Positions 8,397-17,591 of a DNA stretch of 64,000 nucleotides are shown here, piece by piece. Origin of the DNA: Gammaproteobacteria bacterium 53_120_T64 (GTDB lineage Bacteria > Pseudomonadota > Gammaproteobacteria > Pseudomonadales > Porticoccaceae). The stretch spans positions 23,887 through 87,886 of the forward strand of contig MAAT01000075.1 of NCBI GenBank assembly GCA_002162815.1, given 5' to 3'. A model generated the notes under the pieces. The model ran no database searches, had not been told where the DNA came from, and saw nothing but the letters and a program-made list of their open reading frames with translations. How positions within the stretch are numbered: the stretch's first letter is position 1; every line of letters begins with the position of its first letter. The translations under genes were made by a program, and so were the position numbers.

Positions 8397-10643
8397 CTAA
8401 CAGTCGGCAGGAACCAGCGACTGATTTAAGCGCGAAGGCGGGCTGGCCGCCAATTGCTGATAGGCCTTACCAAAATATTCGGCACTCATCGGCTTACCGT
8501 AGAGAAAGCCCTGGGCAAAATGACAGCCGATCTCTGCCAACACCTCCTCTTGGCGCACCCGCTCAACACCAACAGCAATCACCGTTTTATCGAGAATATC
8601 GCCAATGCCGGTGAGCGCCTGAATCAGGTCGATATGCTGGCGTGTACCATTGACCCGCATCAGCAGCCTGTGGTCGAGCTTGAGCGCTTCGACGGGCAGG
8701 TTTTTCAGGTAGTTTGCGTTTTTACCAGAAGAGCCAAACGCATCGACACAAAAGCGAATACCCATTTGCTGCAGGGTGCGAACAAACTGGGTGACTTCGG
8801 TAAGGTTGGCGAGCACCAAGGGCTCACTAATTTCAAACATCAAGTTTGAGGCTTCAAGCTTATGCTGGTGTAGGGCATCGAGAATCAGCTCAGGATAGGC
8901 CGGGTCGGCGATCTGGGACATTTCAATATTGATGGAGGCATAGGCCACATCCATACCCTGTAAATGCCAACTGCGCAATTGACGACACACCTCGTGCAGA
9001 GTCCACGCCCCGATCGCCGAGGTGATTCCGGCCTCCTCGGACACCAGCATAAAATCACCGGGCTTGATTGAGCCCCGAGCGTGGTGATTCCAGCGCAACA
9101 GGCATTCACAGCCCACCACCCGGCGCTGCTGAATATCAAACAGGGGTTGATAGGCCAGCGACATCTGCTGGCGTTTCAAGGCCAAACGCAATTCTGATGG
9201 GTAAAACTGACGCGCCGATACGCGACTACTCTCGTCATCATGCAGGCTGTAATAGCCATTTCTACCGGCCGCCTTCGCCTTGTACATGGCCGCATCGGCC
9301 TGTCTCATCAAGCTGTCGAGATCCGCGCCATCATCGGGATAGACCGCAATACCAACGCTTGCCGTGGCCTCTAGGTGCTGCTCGCTGAACACAAAGGGCT
9401 TTTCAAAGCAGCTGAGGATTTTCTCTGCTATCGCCCGCACTTCACCCAAATCACTGATGTTCTCGGCAATCACCGTAAACTCGTCCCCGGCTAGGCGGGC
9501 CACGGTATCGCTTTGTCGGACCACGGTGAGCAAGCGCCGGGCAATTTCCTTCAGTAAATCATCACCAAAATGATGGCCGAGGGTATCGTTGATCAGCTTG
9601 AAGTTATCCAGGTCGATGAAGAAAACCGCAAGCTGACGGTGGCTGCGCTTGGCGCGCTGAATACCCTGCCCCAACCGATCGAGCAAGAGGCGCCGGTTGG
9701 GTAGGTCCGTCAAGTTATCGTGGGTCGCCAAATAGCGCAGCTCCTCATGGCTGCGCTTCATATAACTCAAATCGGAAAAAAACACCGCGTAATGGGTCAA
9801 GCTACCCCCATTCCCCCGAATCGTACTCAAGGACACATTGGCGGCAAATTGCTCACCGGATTGGCGCCGCAGAGCCACCTCTCCCGTCCATTGACCGTGC
9901 TGTTTGAGAGCCTGAAAAACACGCCTAAAAAATGCCCTATCGGGGTAGGCTATCAGCCCGGAATGCTTGCCATCGCGAGTGGCCTGAGCGAGTAAGTCTT
10001 GGCGAGAAAAACCCGTCATCCGCGTAAAGGCCTGATTGACACTCAGTAACTCGCGATCGCGGTTAAAGATAACCACCGCCTTCGCGGAGGTGGCAATAAG
10101 TTGTTCGGTGAACGCGAGACGATTATAGAGCCGCTGATCTTCACCGACATCAAGAGAGATACACTGAAAACCATCCACCTGCCCATCTACACCGACAAGA
10201 CTCGAGCAGCTGTGCTGGTAGGGCTGCATCGCAAAATCGCTATAAGCGACGAATTCCTCACCCGCCTGAGCACGCAATAACAGAGCGTAAAACTCGGGGT
10301 AGTCATCCTTGAGCACCGCTATATCCCGGCCGAGCAAATCCGCCGTGGCGATTTCCTGGTTGATATCCTGCCAGCCAATCAGCTGTGTCAACAGACCCTT
10401 GCTATCGGCCTGCCAAACCACCACCTTACAAATATTGGCAATGTCCTCCAGGGAGCGTTCGATTCCACCGGGCTCGACAATGGCAATGCTCGGTCGAGCG
10501 CGTGCCAATAGCACGAAGTAGCCCAGTACAAACGATAGTGCCAGTAAAAGGTAGAGCAGGATATTGTCAGCAAGGGGCGTGAGCGCCAAAAAATGCAGGC
10601 CCAAGGCCACTGAGACAAAGGCCGGAGCCATTAATAAAGGCAT
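8397..10643 (-). CDS. Membrane PAS-GGDEF-EAL protein with a degenerate EAL domain
   Basis: Numbered from the ATG I chose (MPLLMAPAF), two membrane segments span about residues 1-22 and 27-50. A PAS domain lies around 170-290. A GGDEF domain carries AGDEF near 384, with an RxxD inhibitory-site pattern (RQSD) five residues ahead. An EAL domain runs from about 500 to the end. The cyclase half looks intact. The EAL half reads ECL instead of EAL, DAFG instead of DDFG, and AVGVE instead of AEGVE, so key metal-binding acidic residues are gone and phosphodiesterase activity is unlikely. It probably makes or senses cyclic di-GMP. An in-frame ATG 42 codons upstream would add a Ser/Cys-rich stretch unlike a normal N terminus; the start remains uncertain. 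Confidence 0.88.
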   Translation of the reverse strand: MPLLMAPAFVSVALGLHFLALTPLADNILLYLLLALSFVLGYFVLLARARPSIAIVEPGGIERSLEDIANICKVVVWQADSKGLLTQLIGWQDINQEIATADLLGRDIAVLKDDYPEFYALLLRAQAGEEFVAYSDFAMQPYQHSCSSLVGVDGQVDGFQCISLDVGEDQRLYNRLAFTEQLIATSAKAVVIFNRDRELLSVNQAFTRMTGFSRQDLLAQATRDGKHSGLIAYPDRAFFRRVFQALKQHGQWTGEVALRRQSGEQFAANVSLSTIRGNGGSLTHYAVFFSDLSYMKRSHEELRYLATHDNLTDLPNRRLLLDRLGQGIQRAKRSHRQLAVFFIDLDNFKLINDTLGHHFGDDLLKEIARRLLTVVRQSDTVARLAGDEFTVIAENISDLGEVRAIAEKILSCFEKPFVFSEQHLEATASVGIAVYPDDGADLDSLMRQADAAMYKAKAAGRNGYYSLHDDESSRVSARQFYPSELRLALKRQQMSLAYQPLFDIQQRRVVGCECLLRWNHHARGSIKPGDFMLVSEEAGITSAIGAWTLHEVCRQLRSWHLQGMDVAYASINIEMSQIADPAYPELILDALHQHKLEASNLMFEISEPLVLANLTEVTQFVRTLQQMGIRFCVDAFGSSGKNANYLKNLPVEALKLDHRLLMRVNGTRQHIDLIQALTGIGDILDKTVIAVGVERVRQEEVLAEIGCHFAQGFLYGKPMSAEYFGKAYQQLAASPPSRLNQSLVPADC

Positions 10644-10769
10644 TTTACGTTTCAACGACCAGCCCAACCAGAAAGGTAGCGCTGTATAACTTGAACAGTT
10701 CGACGATGAAGAGAGAGCTCGACACACTCTAACTCGCGAACAGTATTCATGACTCCCCTCGCTCGGCAA

Positions 10770-10999
10770 CTGGCCAAAACCCCAAAGGGCGAAGTATAGG
10801 AAGAGTCTTCACCAGCCAACAGGGTTGAGGGGTGCCCACTGGCTCAAAGGTTAAATACTCTCCCAAACGGCCATCTCTCACGCTTCTGGCGGGGGTTTAC
10901 GTCCTCCTTTCATAAACCCACGCTCAATTTTGCAACGGCGGCTTCCGAGCGCCGTTGACTGTAATCATCACCGCCCACTGTGTCAGAATTAGCGACAAC
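10770..10999. other. Gene-free spacer upstream of the GGDEF/EAL gene
   Basis: This stretch lies between the acyl-CoA dehydrogenase stop and the GGDEF/EAL gene, both on the minus strand. Apart from the hairpin at 10933-10957 I see no ORF or RNA gene. It should hold the promoter of the GGDEF/EAL gene, but I could not pick a convincing -35/-10 pair. Confidence 0.5.
10933..10957 (-). terminator. Hairpin after the acyl-CoA dehydrogenase gene
   Basis: An 8-bp perfect stem, CAACGGCG/CGCCGTTG, encloses a 9-base loop about 45 bases past the stop of the upstream minus-strand gene. On the minus strand it is followed by CAAAATT, which is only weakly T-rich, so termination efficiency is uncertain. Confidence 0.5.
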
Positions 11000-12145
11000 T
11001 CACAAACTGCGCGCCACAACCTCCAGCATAATTTCACTGGTGCCGGCGTAGATTCGCGCAACACGGCTATCGGCGTACATGCGACAAATCAAGTATTCAT
11101 CCATATAGCCGTAGCCTCCGTGCAACTGCAGGCACTCATCGACTATTTTCTGTTGTAGCTCTGAAATCCACCATTTCGACATCGATGCAGTGGCATTGTC
11201 GAGCTCTCCCGACACCATTTTCTCGACGCAACTATCGATAAAGATTCGTGCCGCCCGTGTTAAAGACGCTACTTCGGCCAATTTAAAGCGGGTGTTTTGC
11301 ATATCCATCAAGGGCTTGCCGAAGACATGTCGCTGTTTCACGTATTTCAGTGTTTCAGCAATCGCCCCCTCCATTAACGCCACACCCTGGATACCCACGG
11401 TGCTGCGCTCATAGGGCAGATCGCTCATCAACTGATAAAAGCCCTTACCCTCTTCACCACCGAGTAGCTGACTTTGATGAACGCGCACATCTTCAAAAAA
11501 CAGCTCAACCGTGTCCTGGGCTTTCTGTCCCATTTTTTTAAGCTTTTTACCGACCCGGTAACCGGGTAAATCCGCCGTCTCCAACAGCAACAGCGACACG
11601 CCTTTACCGCCCGCATTGGTATCGGTCTTAACGATCAGCACCAATAGCTCGCAGAGATAACCGTTGGTAATAAAAATCTTAGAACCGTTAATTACGTAGT
11701 GCTCGCCATCTTTCACCGCTTTGGTGGTGATCGCCTGTAGGTCCGAGCCCGTGCCCGGCTCTGTCATGGCAATGGCTCCAATCATCTCGCCACTGGCCAT
11801 TTTCGGTAGGTATTGATGTTTTTGAGCCTCGGTACCGTGGTTGAGAATGTAGTGGGCACTGATGCTGTGTACGCCCTGCCCCATACCGGTTAAACCGCGA
11901 CGCCATTGCTCCTCATAAAAAATGGCTTCATAGCGAAAGTCGGCGCCACCACCACCGTACTCAGTGGGGATATCACTGCAGAGAAAACCCTGGGCACCGG
12001 CCTTGCGCCAAACCTCTTTATCGACATGGCCCTGCTCACGCCATTTTTCATCGCAGGGCTGCATTTCGTTTTCCACGAAACGACTGACGGAATTGCGGTA
12101 AATATCGAGGTTTTCATCCATCCACGAAGGTCGGTAGTCACTCAT
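11000..12145 (-). CDS. Acyl-CoA dehydrogenase (381 aa)
   Basis: This is a standard-length single-domain acyl-CoA dehydrogenase acting with FAD on a CoA thioester. MTEPGTGSDLQAI and the KIFITNGYL segment form the flavin- and substrate-binding middle domain. QLHGGYGYMDEY is the C-terminal family signature. The usual YEGT position reads YAGTSEI; in long-chain and isovaleryl-type enzymes the catalytic glutamate sits elsewhere, so this fits that branch. About 96 bases downstream, on the same strand, it follows a pair of MaoC-type hydratase genes. All three probably belong to one beta-oxidation-like unit in which the dehydrogenase makes the enoyl-CoA that a MaoC enzyme hydrates. The substrate is unknown. 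Confidence 0.9.
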   Translation of the reverse strand: MSDYRPSWMDENLDIYRNSVSRFVENEMQPCDEKWREQGHVDKEVWRKAGAQGFLCSDIPTEYGGGGADFRYEAIFYEEQWRRGLTGMGQGVHSISAHYILNHGTEAQKHQYLPKMASGEMIGAIAMTEPGTGSDLQAITTKAVKDGEHYVINGSKIFITNGYLCELLVLIVKTDTNAGGKGVSLLLLETADLPGYRVGKKLKKMGQKAQDTVELFFEDVRVHQSQLLGGEEGKGFYQLMSDLPYERSTVGIQGVALMEGAIAETLKYVKQRHVFGKPLMDMQNTRFKLAEVASLTRAARIFIDSCVEKMVSGELDNATASMSKWWISELQQKIVDECLQLHGGYGYMDEYLICRMYADSRVARIYAGTSEIMLEVVARSL

Positions 12146-12241
12146 CTCTGCATTCTCCTATACAGCCCCGGCCATGGTAGCGGGGTCATTTTTATTGATT
12201 GAGTTGTCGCTTAAGTCACTGCGATTTTTTATTGCTTAACA

Positions 12242-12679
12242 CTACGCCGCTGCCGAGGTTGCCCCAACCCTCACTTGCGCCTCACCAGACAACTTAAGGC
12301 CGCCGTGTTGATCGACGGCGCGAAGCTTTAACTTTACGACATACACGCCATCGCTCTCGAACTTATCCACCACCTCACCGCGACAGGTGATGGTGTCGCC
12401 GACATACACGATGGCGCCAAACTTGACACCGAAACTGAGGATATCGCGCTGGGGCACCCAGCCGGTCAATAACTGACCCATATAGGCCATATCCAGCATG
12501 CCGTGAACAAACACATCGTCGGCACCTGCGGCGCGGGCAAAATCACTGTCGACATGAACCGGATTGTGGTCATTCGAAGCCCCACAGAAGTAGGCCAATG
12601 TGGTGCGGGTGATCGGCGGCTTGGTCAAACTCGGCAGTGCATCACCGAGGGCTATTTGATCAAAAAAAATGTCTTTCAT
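12242..12679 (-). CDS. MaoC-family (R)-specific hydratase, C-terminal-type hotdog subunit
   Basis: The product is a single-hotdog MaoC-like protein of about 145 residues. It has the R-hydratase motif FCGASNDHNPVHVD, with the Asp and His expected to activate water, followed by VFVHGMLDMAYMGQLL. The family N terminus MKDIFFDQIALGDALPSLTKPPITR decides the start at ATG 12679; a GTG 12 codons upstream would add an atypical tail, and AAGGA lies 14 bases before the ATG. It sits directly behind a second small MaoC-like gene. Together the pair looks like the two halves of a double-hotdog enoyl-CoA hydratase/dehydratase, as known for heterodimeric HadAB/HadBC and ChsH-type enzymes. The partnership is inferred from pairing and size. 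Confidence 0.88.
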   Translation of the reverse strand: MKDIFFDQIALGDALPSLTKPPITRTTLAYFCGASNDHNPVHVDSDFARAAGADDVFVHGMLDMAYMGQLLTGWVPQRDILSFGVKFGAIVYVGDTITCRGEVVDKFESDGVYVVKLKLRAVDQHGGLKLSGEAQVRVGATSAAA

Positions 12680-12725
12680 ATTTTTTCTAGGGGTCCTTAT
12701 TTCGCGTGCCGCCACTAACTAAGAA

Positions 12726-13166
12726 CTAAGCTCGCTCGACCACGGTTTGACGAAAACGGGTGGTTAGCTGGCCCAATTGATTGGTGGCCACGGTTTCTTC
12801 GATCATAAATTTAAAGGCACCACCGCGCTTTTCAAAGACATCGGTAATGGTCGCCACCAGGGTGATTTGGTCACCACCACAAATCGGCTCAAAGTATTCA
12901 AAGCTCTGTGCGGTATGCAAAATCTTGGTCGCATCGAGGCCCACCGCCTTGGCACGGGCAAAGGGATCGGGTACCGCGCAACCTAGGGTAACGCCGTAGG
13001 TAGGTGGCGCCAGTATCGAGCGATAGCCCTCGGCGATGGCCGCTTGCTCATCAAAATAAATCGGATTTTCTTCGTTCACTGCCTTCGCAAAAAACTTTAG
13101 CTGCCACTTATCGACATCCACTAACAGCGGTGGAAAACTCTTGCCGATCAAGGTCTTATCTAACAT
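12726..13166 (-). CDS. MaoC N-terminal-domain dehydratase partner subunit
   Basis: This 146-residue protein resembles the N-terminal, usually non-catalytic hotdog of double-hotdog dehydratases (MaoC_dehydrat_N type). It has KSFPPLLVDVDKWQLKFFAKA near the start, then ENPIYFD and LAPPTYGVTLG. FEYFEPICGGDQITLVATI is typical of the substrate-tunnel region. I place the start at the ATG giving MLDKTLIG; the open frame extends 43 codons upstream with Cys/Trp-rich sequence unlike the family. It is immediately upstream of the catalytic-type MaoC gene, with a gap of about 46 bases to the start I chose there. It probably forms the heterodimer partner and is divergent from the TonB-dependent receptor. 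Confidence 0.85.
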   Translation of the reverse strand: MLDKTLIGKSFPPLLVDVDKWQLKFFAKAVNEENPIYFDEQAAIAEGYRSILAPPTYGVTLGCAVPDPFARAKAVGLDATKILHTAQSFEYFEPICGGDQITLVATITDVFEKRGGAFKFMIEETVATNQLGQLTTRFRQTVVERA

Positions 13167-13334
13167 GCCAATACCGTTGTTTTTTTCAGCACGCAATGTA
13201 TCGGTATCGCCCCAGCAATACAAGTACCAGCCTTTAACATAAAGTTGCAGAAAACAGGTGCGACAACGTGTCGCATCCGTGTCACGCACCACCATAGGTA
13301 AAATGCCGGCACTCCATTTGCCGTCGGTTTACAG

Positions 13335-15449
13335 ATGAACAAAGCGCTATCGCTACCCCTTATTGCTATCGCCCTACAGGCACCCGCTATTTATGCCCAA
13401 AACGAAACCTCGCCAAATCATAGCGGAGCCACCACAGCGCAATCAACTCACCCTGTGGAAGAGGTCATTGTCACCGCCAAGACGGCCACTGATACCGGAA
13501 CATTACGAGTAAAGCCCAGCGCCAGTGCCGAGGTCGATAGTGCTGCCCTCCTCAAAGCGCTGCCCGGTGCCACTGTTAATAGCAACGGCCCCATTACCGG
13601 CATTGCCCAGTACCGCGGTTTGTTCGGTGCGCGCGTAGCGGTCAATATGGAAAACGAAGCCGTGCTCAGCGGTGGCCCCAACGGTATGGATAGCCCCCTG
13701 TCCTACGCGCCACCGCTACTGTTGAAAGCACTGGCGATGAGCCCCGGCATTGCCTCGGTTGCCGATAGCCAGGAAGCCATCGGCGGCCTGATCGTCGCCA
13801 AACTGGACCGTGGAGAGTTTGCCGATAGCAGCACAGCGAGTATTTCCGGTGCCATTGCCAGCCGCTACGGCTCGGTCGACAACGCGAGTAACAGTGCAGC
13901 AAAAGTCGTCGCCGCCAACGATCGGCATAAGCTCGCCATTCTCGCCGCCTTTGATGAAGGCGGCGACGCCGAAACCGGCGGCGGCAAAACGCTGCGCAAC
14001 AGCGGCTACCAGCGCGAGCGCTACGACCTCAGTTACGGCTGGAAAAAGGATGGCAGCGAGGCGGAGCTTGCCCTCGGAAAATTGGAAACCAGCAACACCG
14101 GCACGCCCGCCCTGCCGATGGACATTATTGCCGTCGACACCGATATCGCCAATTTCAACGGATCAACGCAGTACCAGGGACTCACCCTGCGCGCGCGTCT
14201 GGGCTATCGTCACGTCTACCATTTAATGGACAACTTTTCCCTGCGCGACAACGCCAATGCCATGGGCTACCGGCAGAACGCCGCCATCGGGCAACAATTC
14301 ACCTGGGGCGCCAGCGTTGAGATCCCCTTCGACGATGACACCTTGATACTCGGTATAGACAGCGCCGAAACCCTTCACGACGCCTTGATCACCAATCCCA
14401 ATATGGCTATGTTTCGGGTCAAGAATTTTGCCGATGCCGAGCGTGATATCTACGGCTTCTTTACCCAATGGCGTGGCTTGCGTGGTGCCTGGGAGCTAGA
14501 AGCCGGCCTGCGCTATAACCGCGTTGAGATGAACAGCGATGAGGTTTTCGCCAGCGGTATGATGCCAATGATGCAAATGCCGGCCGCGCAACTCGCCAGC
14601 GATTTCAACAATGCGACACGCGATCAAAATTTTGACAATATCGATATCGTCTTTAAAGCCAGCCGGCCCATTAACGACACCACCGCTATCAATATTGGCC
14701 TGGGCCGAAAAACCCGAGCGCCCTCCTACCAAGAACTCTATCTATGGCTGCCACTGGAAGCCACCGGCGGTCTCGCCGACGGGCGCACCTACATCGGCAA
14801 CCTCGACCTCCACAGCGAGACCAACTATGAGCTGACCCTCGGTCTCGATTGGAATGCCGGCGATTTCTACGCCGAGGGGCAGGTCTTTTACCGCAAGGTT
14901 GACGATTTTATTCAGGGCACGCCCTCAAGCAATATGACGGCCAATATGTTGTCGACCATGATGAGCGGCCAGGCACCCCTACAGTTCAATAATATCGATG
15001 CCGAGCTGTACGGCCTCGATGGTCGCTACGGCATGGTTCTGGACGCCAACTGGCGCCTCGACGGTGTACTGAGCTATGTGCGCGGCCGCGATACCGACAA
15101 CCACGACAACCTCTATCGTCTAGCCCCCATGAACAACAGTCTGACACTGACCTGGCAGCAGGACGCGCTCAGCGCCAAGTTAGAATCTGTGCTCTACGCC
15201 CGTCAGTCGAAAACCGCGTCCCACAATAACGAACAAAAAACGGCGGGCTATGGCTTGCTCAAGCTCTTCGGCCAATACCAAGTGAGCACCGAGCTGCGTA
15301 TTAACGCCGGTATCGAAAACCTGCTCGACAAGGATTACAGCGACCACCTCAGCGGCTACAACCGCAACGGTGATAGCGACATTGCCGTGGGTGATCGCCT
15401 GCCGGGACGTGGCCGCAACGTCTTTGTCAGTGTCGCCCTATCCCTGTAA
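13335..15449 (+). CDS. Methionine-rich TonB-dependent outer membrane receptor
   Basis: This 704-residue protein has a signal peptide (MNKALSLPLIAIALQAPAIYA), a TonB-box-like region (EEVIVTAKT), a plug domain (LLKALPGATVN to about residue 155) and a 22-strand barrel ending in GRNVFVSVALSL with terminal aromatic/Leu residues. It is unusually methionine-rich: GMMPMMQM around residue 415 and clustered Met in SNMTANMLSTMMSGQ around 535. Met clusters of this kind occur in copper-related receptors such as OprC/NosA, so copper or a related metal is a plausible ligand, though unproven. The next genes are a RegBA-like redox pair, which could link it to respiratory metal supply. A 7-bp hairpin (15460-15482) follows the stop without a T-tract. 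Confidence 0.85.
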   Translation: MNKALSLPLIAIALQAPAIYAQNETSPNHSGATTAQSTHPVEEVIVTAKTATDTGTLRVKPSASAEVDSAALLKALPGATVNSNGPITGIAQYRGLFGARVAVNMENEAVLSGGPNGMDSPLSYAPPLLLKALAMSPGIASVADSQEAIGGLIVAKLDRGEFADSSTASISGAIASRYGSVDNASNSAAKVVAANDRHKLAILAAFDEGGDAETGGGKTLRNSGYQRERYDLSYGWKKDGSEAELALGKLETSNTGTPALPMDIIAVDTDIANFNGSTQYQGLTLRARLGYRHVYHLMDNFSLRDNANAMGYRQNAAIGQQFTWGASVEIPFDDDTLILGIDSAETLHDALITNPNMAMFRVKNFADAERDIYGFFTQWRGLRGAWELEAGLRYNRVEMNSDEVFASGMMPMMQMPAAQLASDFNNATRDQNFDNIDIVFKASRPINDTTAINIGLGRKTRAPSYQELYLWLPLEATGGLADGRTYIGNLDLHSETNYELTLGLDWNAGDFYAEGQVFYRKVDDFIQGTPSSNMTANMLSTMMSGQAPLQFNNIDAELYGLDGRYGMVLDANWRLDGVLSYVRGRDTDNHDNLYRLAPMNNSLTLTWQQDALSAKLESVLYARQSKTASHNNEQKTAGYGLLKLFGQYQVSTELRINAGIENLLDKDYSDHLSGYNRNGDSDIAVGDRLPGRGRNVFVSVALSL

Positions 15450-15459
15450 ACATTACGCC

Positions 15460-15482
15460 GCGCTGTTAAAACTCGACAGCGC
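15460..15482 (+). terminator. Weak hairpin after the TonB-dependent receptor gene
   Basis: GCGCTGT and ACAGCGC pair across a 9-base loop just past the receptor stop. No T-tract follows, so this is at best an inefficient terminator or a 3'-end stabiliser. Confidence 0.35.
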
Positions 15483-15597
15483 AAGCCCACCATGCCTGTT
15501 AATACGGCTAACGACAGGCCCTCTGTACCCAACGCTGGGGGCTGCGCTGTCGCGGCGCAATTTGTTAGCATGGGTCAATAGTGACTACCGATACCCC

Positions 15598-15621
15598 ATG
15601 GCAATGAGTAGACAGTCTTGA
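15598..15621 (+). promoter_or_regulatory. 7-codon mini-ORF overlapping the regB-like TTG start
   Basis: ATG GCA ATG AGT AGA CAG TCT TGA reads as a seven-residue peptide. Its stop overlaps the TTG start of the kinase gene (TTGA). The kinase frame is closed upstream by TAG at 15609, and no ATG or GTG occurs before the first membrane segment, so TTG is the only sensible start. The arrangement would allow coupled re-initiation. No clear Shine-Dalgarno sequence precedes either start. Confidence 0.45.
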
Positions 15622-16880
15622 GCAAGTCCAGCGCCTCCATTTCCGCCGCTCGGCAAAACCTGCGCCGCCTCGCGAATATCCGCTACATCGCCCTCGTCGG
15701 GCAAATACTCGCGCTCTACTATTTCACATGGGTCTACCCTCTGGGTTTACCTATCGGGGTAATCAGCGGGTTAGTGATCGCCTTTGCCATCATCAACGTA
15801 CTCACCCAATGGCGCAGCCATTGGTCTAAAGCCATTTCTGAGAAGGAGTTTGGCGCCCACCTCTTAGTCGATATCAGCTCCCTCACCGTGCTGCTGTATT
15901 TTAGCGGCGGCGCCACCAACCCCTTTATTTCTTATTATCTCGTTCCCATCAGCATTGCAGCCATAAGCCTGCCGATGGCAATGACCTGGGGTATTACCGG
16001 CCTCTCCGTCCTCGCCTACAGTATTCTTCTTATCTACTACCAACCGTTACAGCTCACACCTCACCATGGCAACACCGTCTTTAATCTACACATTATTGGT
16101 ATGTGGATTAACTTCGCTCTCAGCGCCGGGCTGATTACCTATTTTGTGGTAAGAATGGCCGCCGCTCTGCGTGCCCAAGAGCGCGAATTAAGTACTCAAA
16201 AAGAGGAGCAACTGCAGGACGAACAGTTACTCGCCATCGCCACCCTCGCCGCCGGCGCCGCCCACGAGCTGGGAACACCGCTGAACACCATGAAACTTAT
16301 CATCGACAACCTGGCTGAAGAAGTCAGCGACCCGCAACAACAGCGAGATGTCGCCACTCTCAACCAGCAAATCGCGCGCTGCCGAAAGACCCTACAAAGT
16401 TTGGTCAATGCCGCCAGTATTGTCGAAGAGGGCTCCAGCCCGACACCCGTCAGCGCTTATGTAGAGGGCCTGCTCGACAACTGGATGTTGATCCGCCCCG
16501 ACGTTAAGCCCGAGATCAAGACTGTCAATAACAACCCCTCGATTAGCGCCTGCTTTCACCCAGTCATTCAGCAATCCTTGCTCAACCTGCTCAATAACGC
16601 CGCCGACGCCAGCCCTCAACAACTTGAAATCAGTATCCACTGGGATGAAACCAGTCTCTACATCGACATTCGCGACCACGGCCCCGGCCTCAGCCTCGAA
16701 CAAATCGAAAAAATGGGCAAACCCATACCCAGTGACAAACCTGGCGGTCTCGGCCTCGGCCTGTTCCTGACCCACAGTAGTCTCAATCGCCACGGCGGCC
16801 GGGTGAGCCTGTTAAATGCCGATGGCGGTGGCCTCCTCACCGCTGTCGTGTTGCCACTCGAGATGACATATAGCCCATGA
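15618..16880 (+). CDS. regB: RegB/PrrB/RoxS-like redox-sensing histidine kinase
   Basis: This membrane sensor kinase has 420 residues. About six hydrophobic segments span residues 20-180. They include the sequence SGGATNPFISYYL, matching the GGxxNPF quinone-sensing box of the RegB family. The phosphoacceptor H-box is AAGAAHELGTPLNTM (~residues 213-227). A cysteine in QQIARCRKTL fits the redox-active Cys of RegB. The ATPase domain shows NLLNNAADASP (N-box) and GGLGLGLFL (G-box). RegB kinases respond to the ubiquinone pool and control respiratory genes. It uses a TTG start and overlaps the response regulator by four bases (ATGA), so it is the first gene of a coupled pair. Confidence 0.9.
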   Translation: MSKSSASISAARQNLRRLANIRYIALVGQILALYYFTWVYPLGLPIGVISGLVIAFAIINVLTQWRSHWSKAISEKEFGAHLLVDISSLTVLLYFSGGATNPFISYYLVPISIAAISLPMAMTWGITGLSVLAYSILLIYYQPLQLTPHHGNTVFNLHIIGMWINFALSAGLITYFVVRMAAALRAQERELSTQKEEQLQDEQLLAIATLAAGAAHELGTPLNTMKLIIDNLAEEVSDPQQQRDVATLNQQIARCRKTLQSLVNAASIVEEGSSPTPVSAYVEGLLDNWMLIRPDVKPEIKTVNNNPSISACFHPVIQQSLLNLLNNAADASPQQLEISIHWDETSLYIDIRDHGPGLSLEQIEKMGKPIPSDKPGGLGLGLFLTHSSLNRHGGRVSLLNADGGGLLTAVVLPLEMTYSP

Positions 16881-17428
16881 ATAATCCACCCGACACTGAT
16901 GGTGAACGTTATTTAATCGTCGATGACGACGAAATTTTTGCCGACACCCTAGCCCGTAGCCTGCAACGCCGCGGACCGACCTGTTATGTCGCCAACGACG
17001 AAGTGCGCGCCCTGGAACTCTGCCGATTACATCGCCCCAGTCGTGCCATCCTCGATTTAAAACTGCTGAACTACTCAGGCCTGCATTTAATCGAACAGCT
17101 AAAGGCGATTGATAACACCATCGCGATTGTCATTTTAACCGGCTATTCGAGTATTCCCACCGCCGTTGAAGCCATTAAACTCGGTGCCAAAAATTACCTC
17201 TGCAAGCCCGCCGGACTGGGTGATATTTTATCCGCATTTGATGCCAATGCAGGCAATGCCGACTCACCTCTCGCCGAGCAGCCACCCTCCGTCAACCGAC
17301 TGGAATGGGAGCATATACAACGCATACTGCAAGAGAACGATGGTAATATTTCCGCCACCGCCCGCGCCCTCGGTATGCACCGGCGCACCCTGCAAAGAAA
17401 ATTACAAAAGCGTCCCATGCAGCAGTAA
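16877..17428 (+). CDS. regA: RegA/PrrA/RoxR-like response regulator
   Basis: At 183 residues this matches the short RegA/ActR/PrrA family. The receiver domain (~10-125) has the acidic cluster VDDDE, the phosphoacceptor Asp in AILDLKL (~58) and the KPA lysine (~113). A Fis-type helix-turn-helix forms the C terminus (GNISATARALGMHRRTLQRK, ~155-174). It is the cognate partner of the kinase it overlaps. It probably controls oxygen- or redox-responsive genes; whether the upstream TonB-dependent receptor is a target is unknown. The short linker between receiver and HTH is proline-bearing (EQPPSVNRLEW), as in PrrA. Confidence 0.92.
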   Translation: MNNPPDTDGERYLIVDDDEIFADTLARSLQRRGPTCYVANDEVRALELCRLHRPSRAILDLKLLNYSGLHLIEQLKAIDNTIAIVILTGYSSIPTAVEAIKLGAKNYLCKPAGLGDILSAFDANAGNADSPLAEQPPSVNRLEWEHIQRILQENDGNISATARALGMHRRTLQRKLQKRPMQQ

Positions 17429-17591
17429 GCCTCAACTGACGATTTTAAAACAGCCTATGCACAACCCGGATGAGAGTGTTAATGTCGAAGACCGGCGCTG
17501 TTAAAAATAAAACCCGTCAATACAATAAAAACAAACCCAAAAGAAGCTGAGCTTAACCCACAATAAAAACCCATAAAAAAGGGAGACAAAG

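Noticed and set aside
8397..10769. Using the longest open frame for the GGDEF/EAL protein
   Set aside because: The first 42 codons give a Ser/Cys/Arg-rich sequence before the first membrane helix. The ATG directly before the helix is more natural, although no strong ribosome-binding site confirms it.
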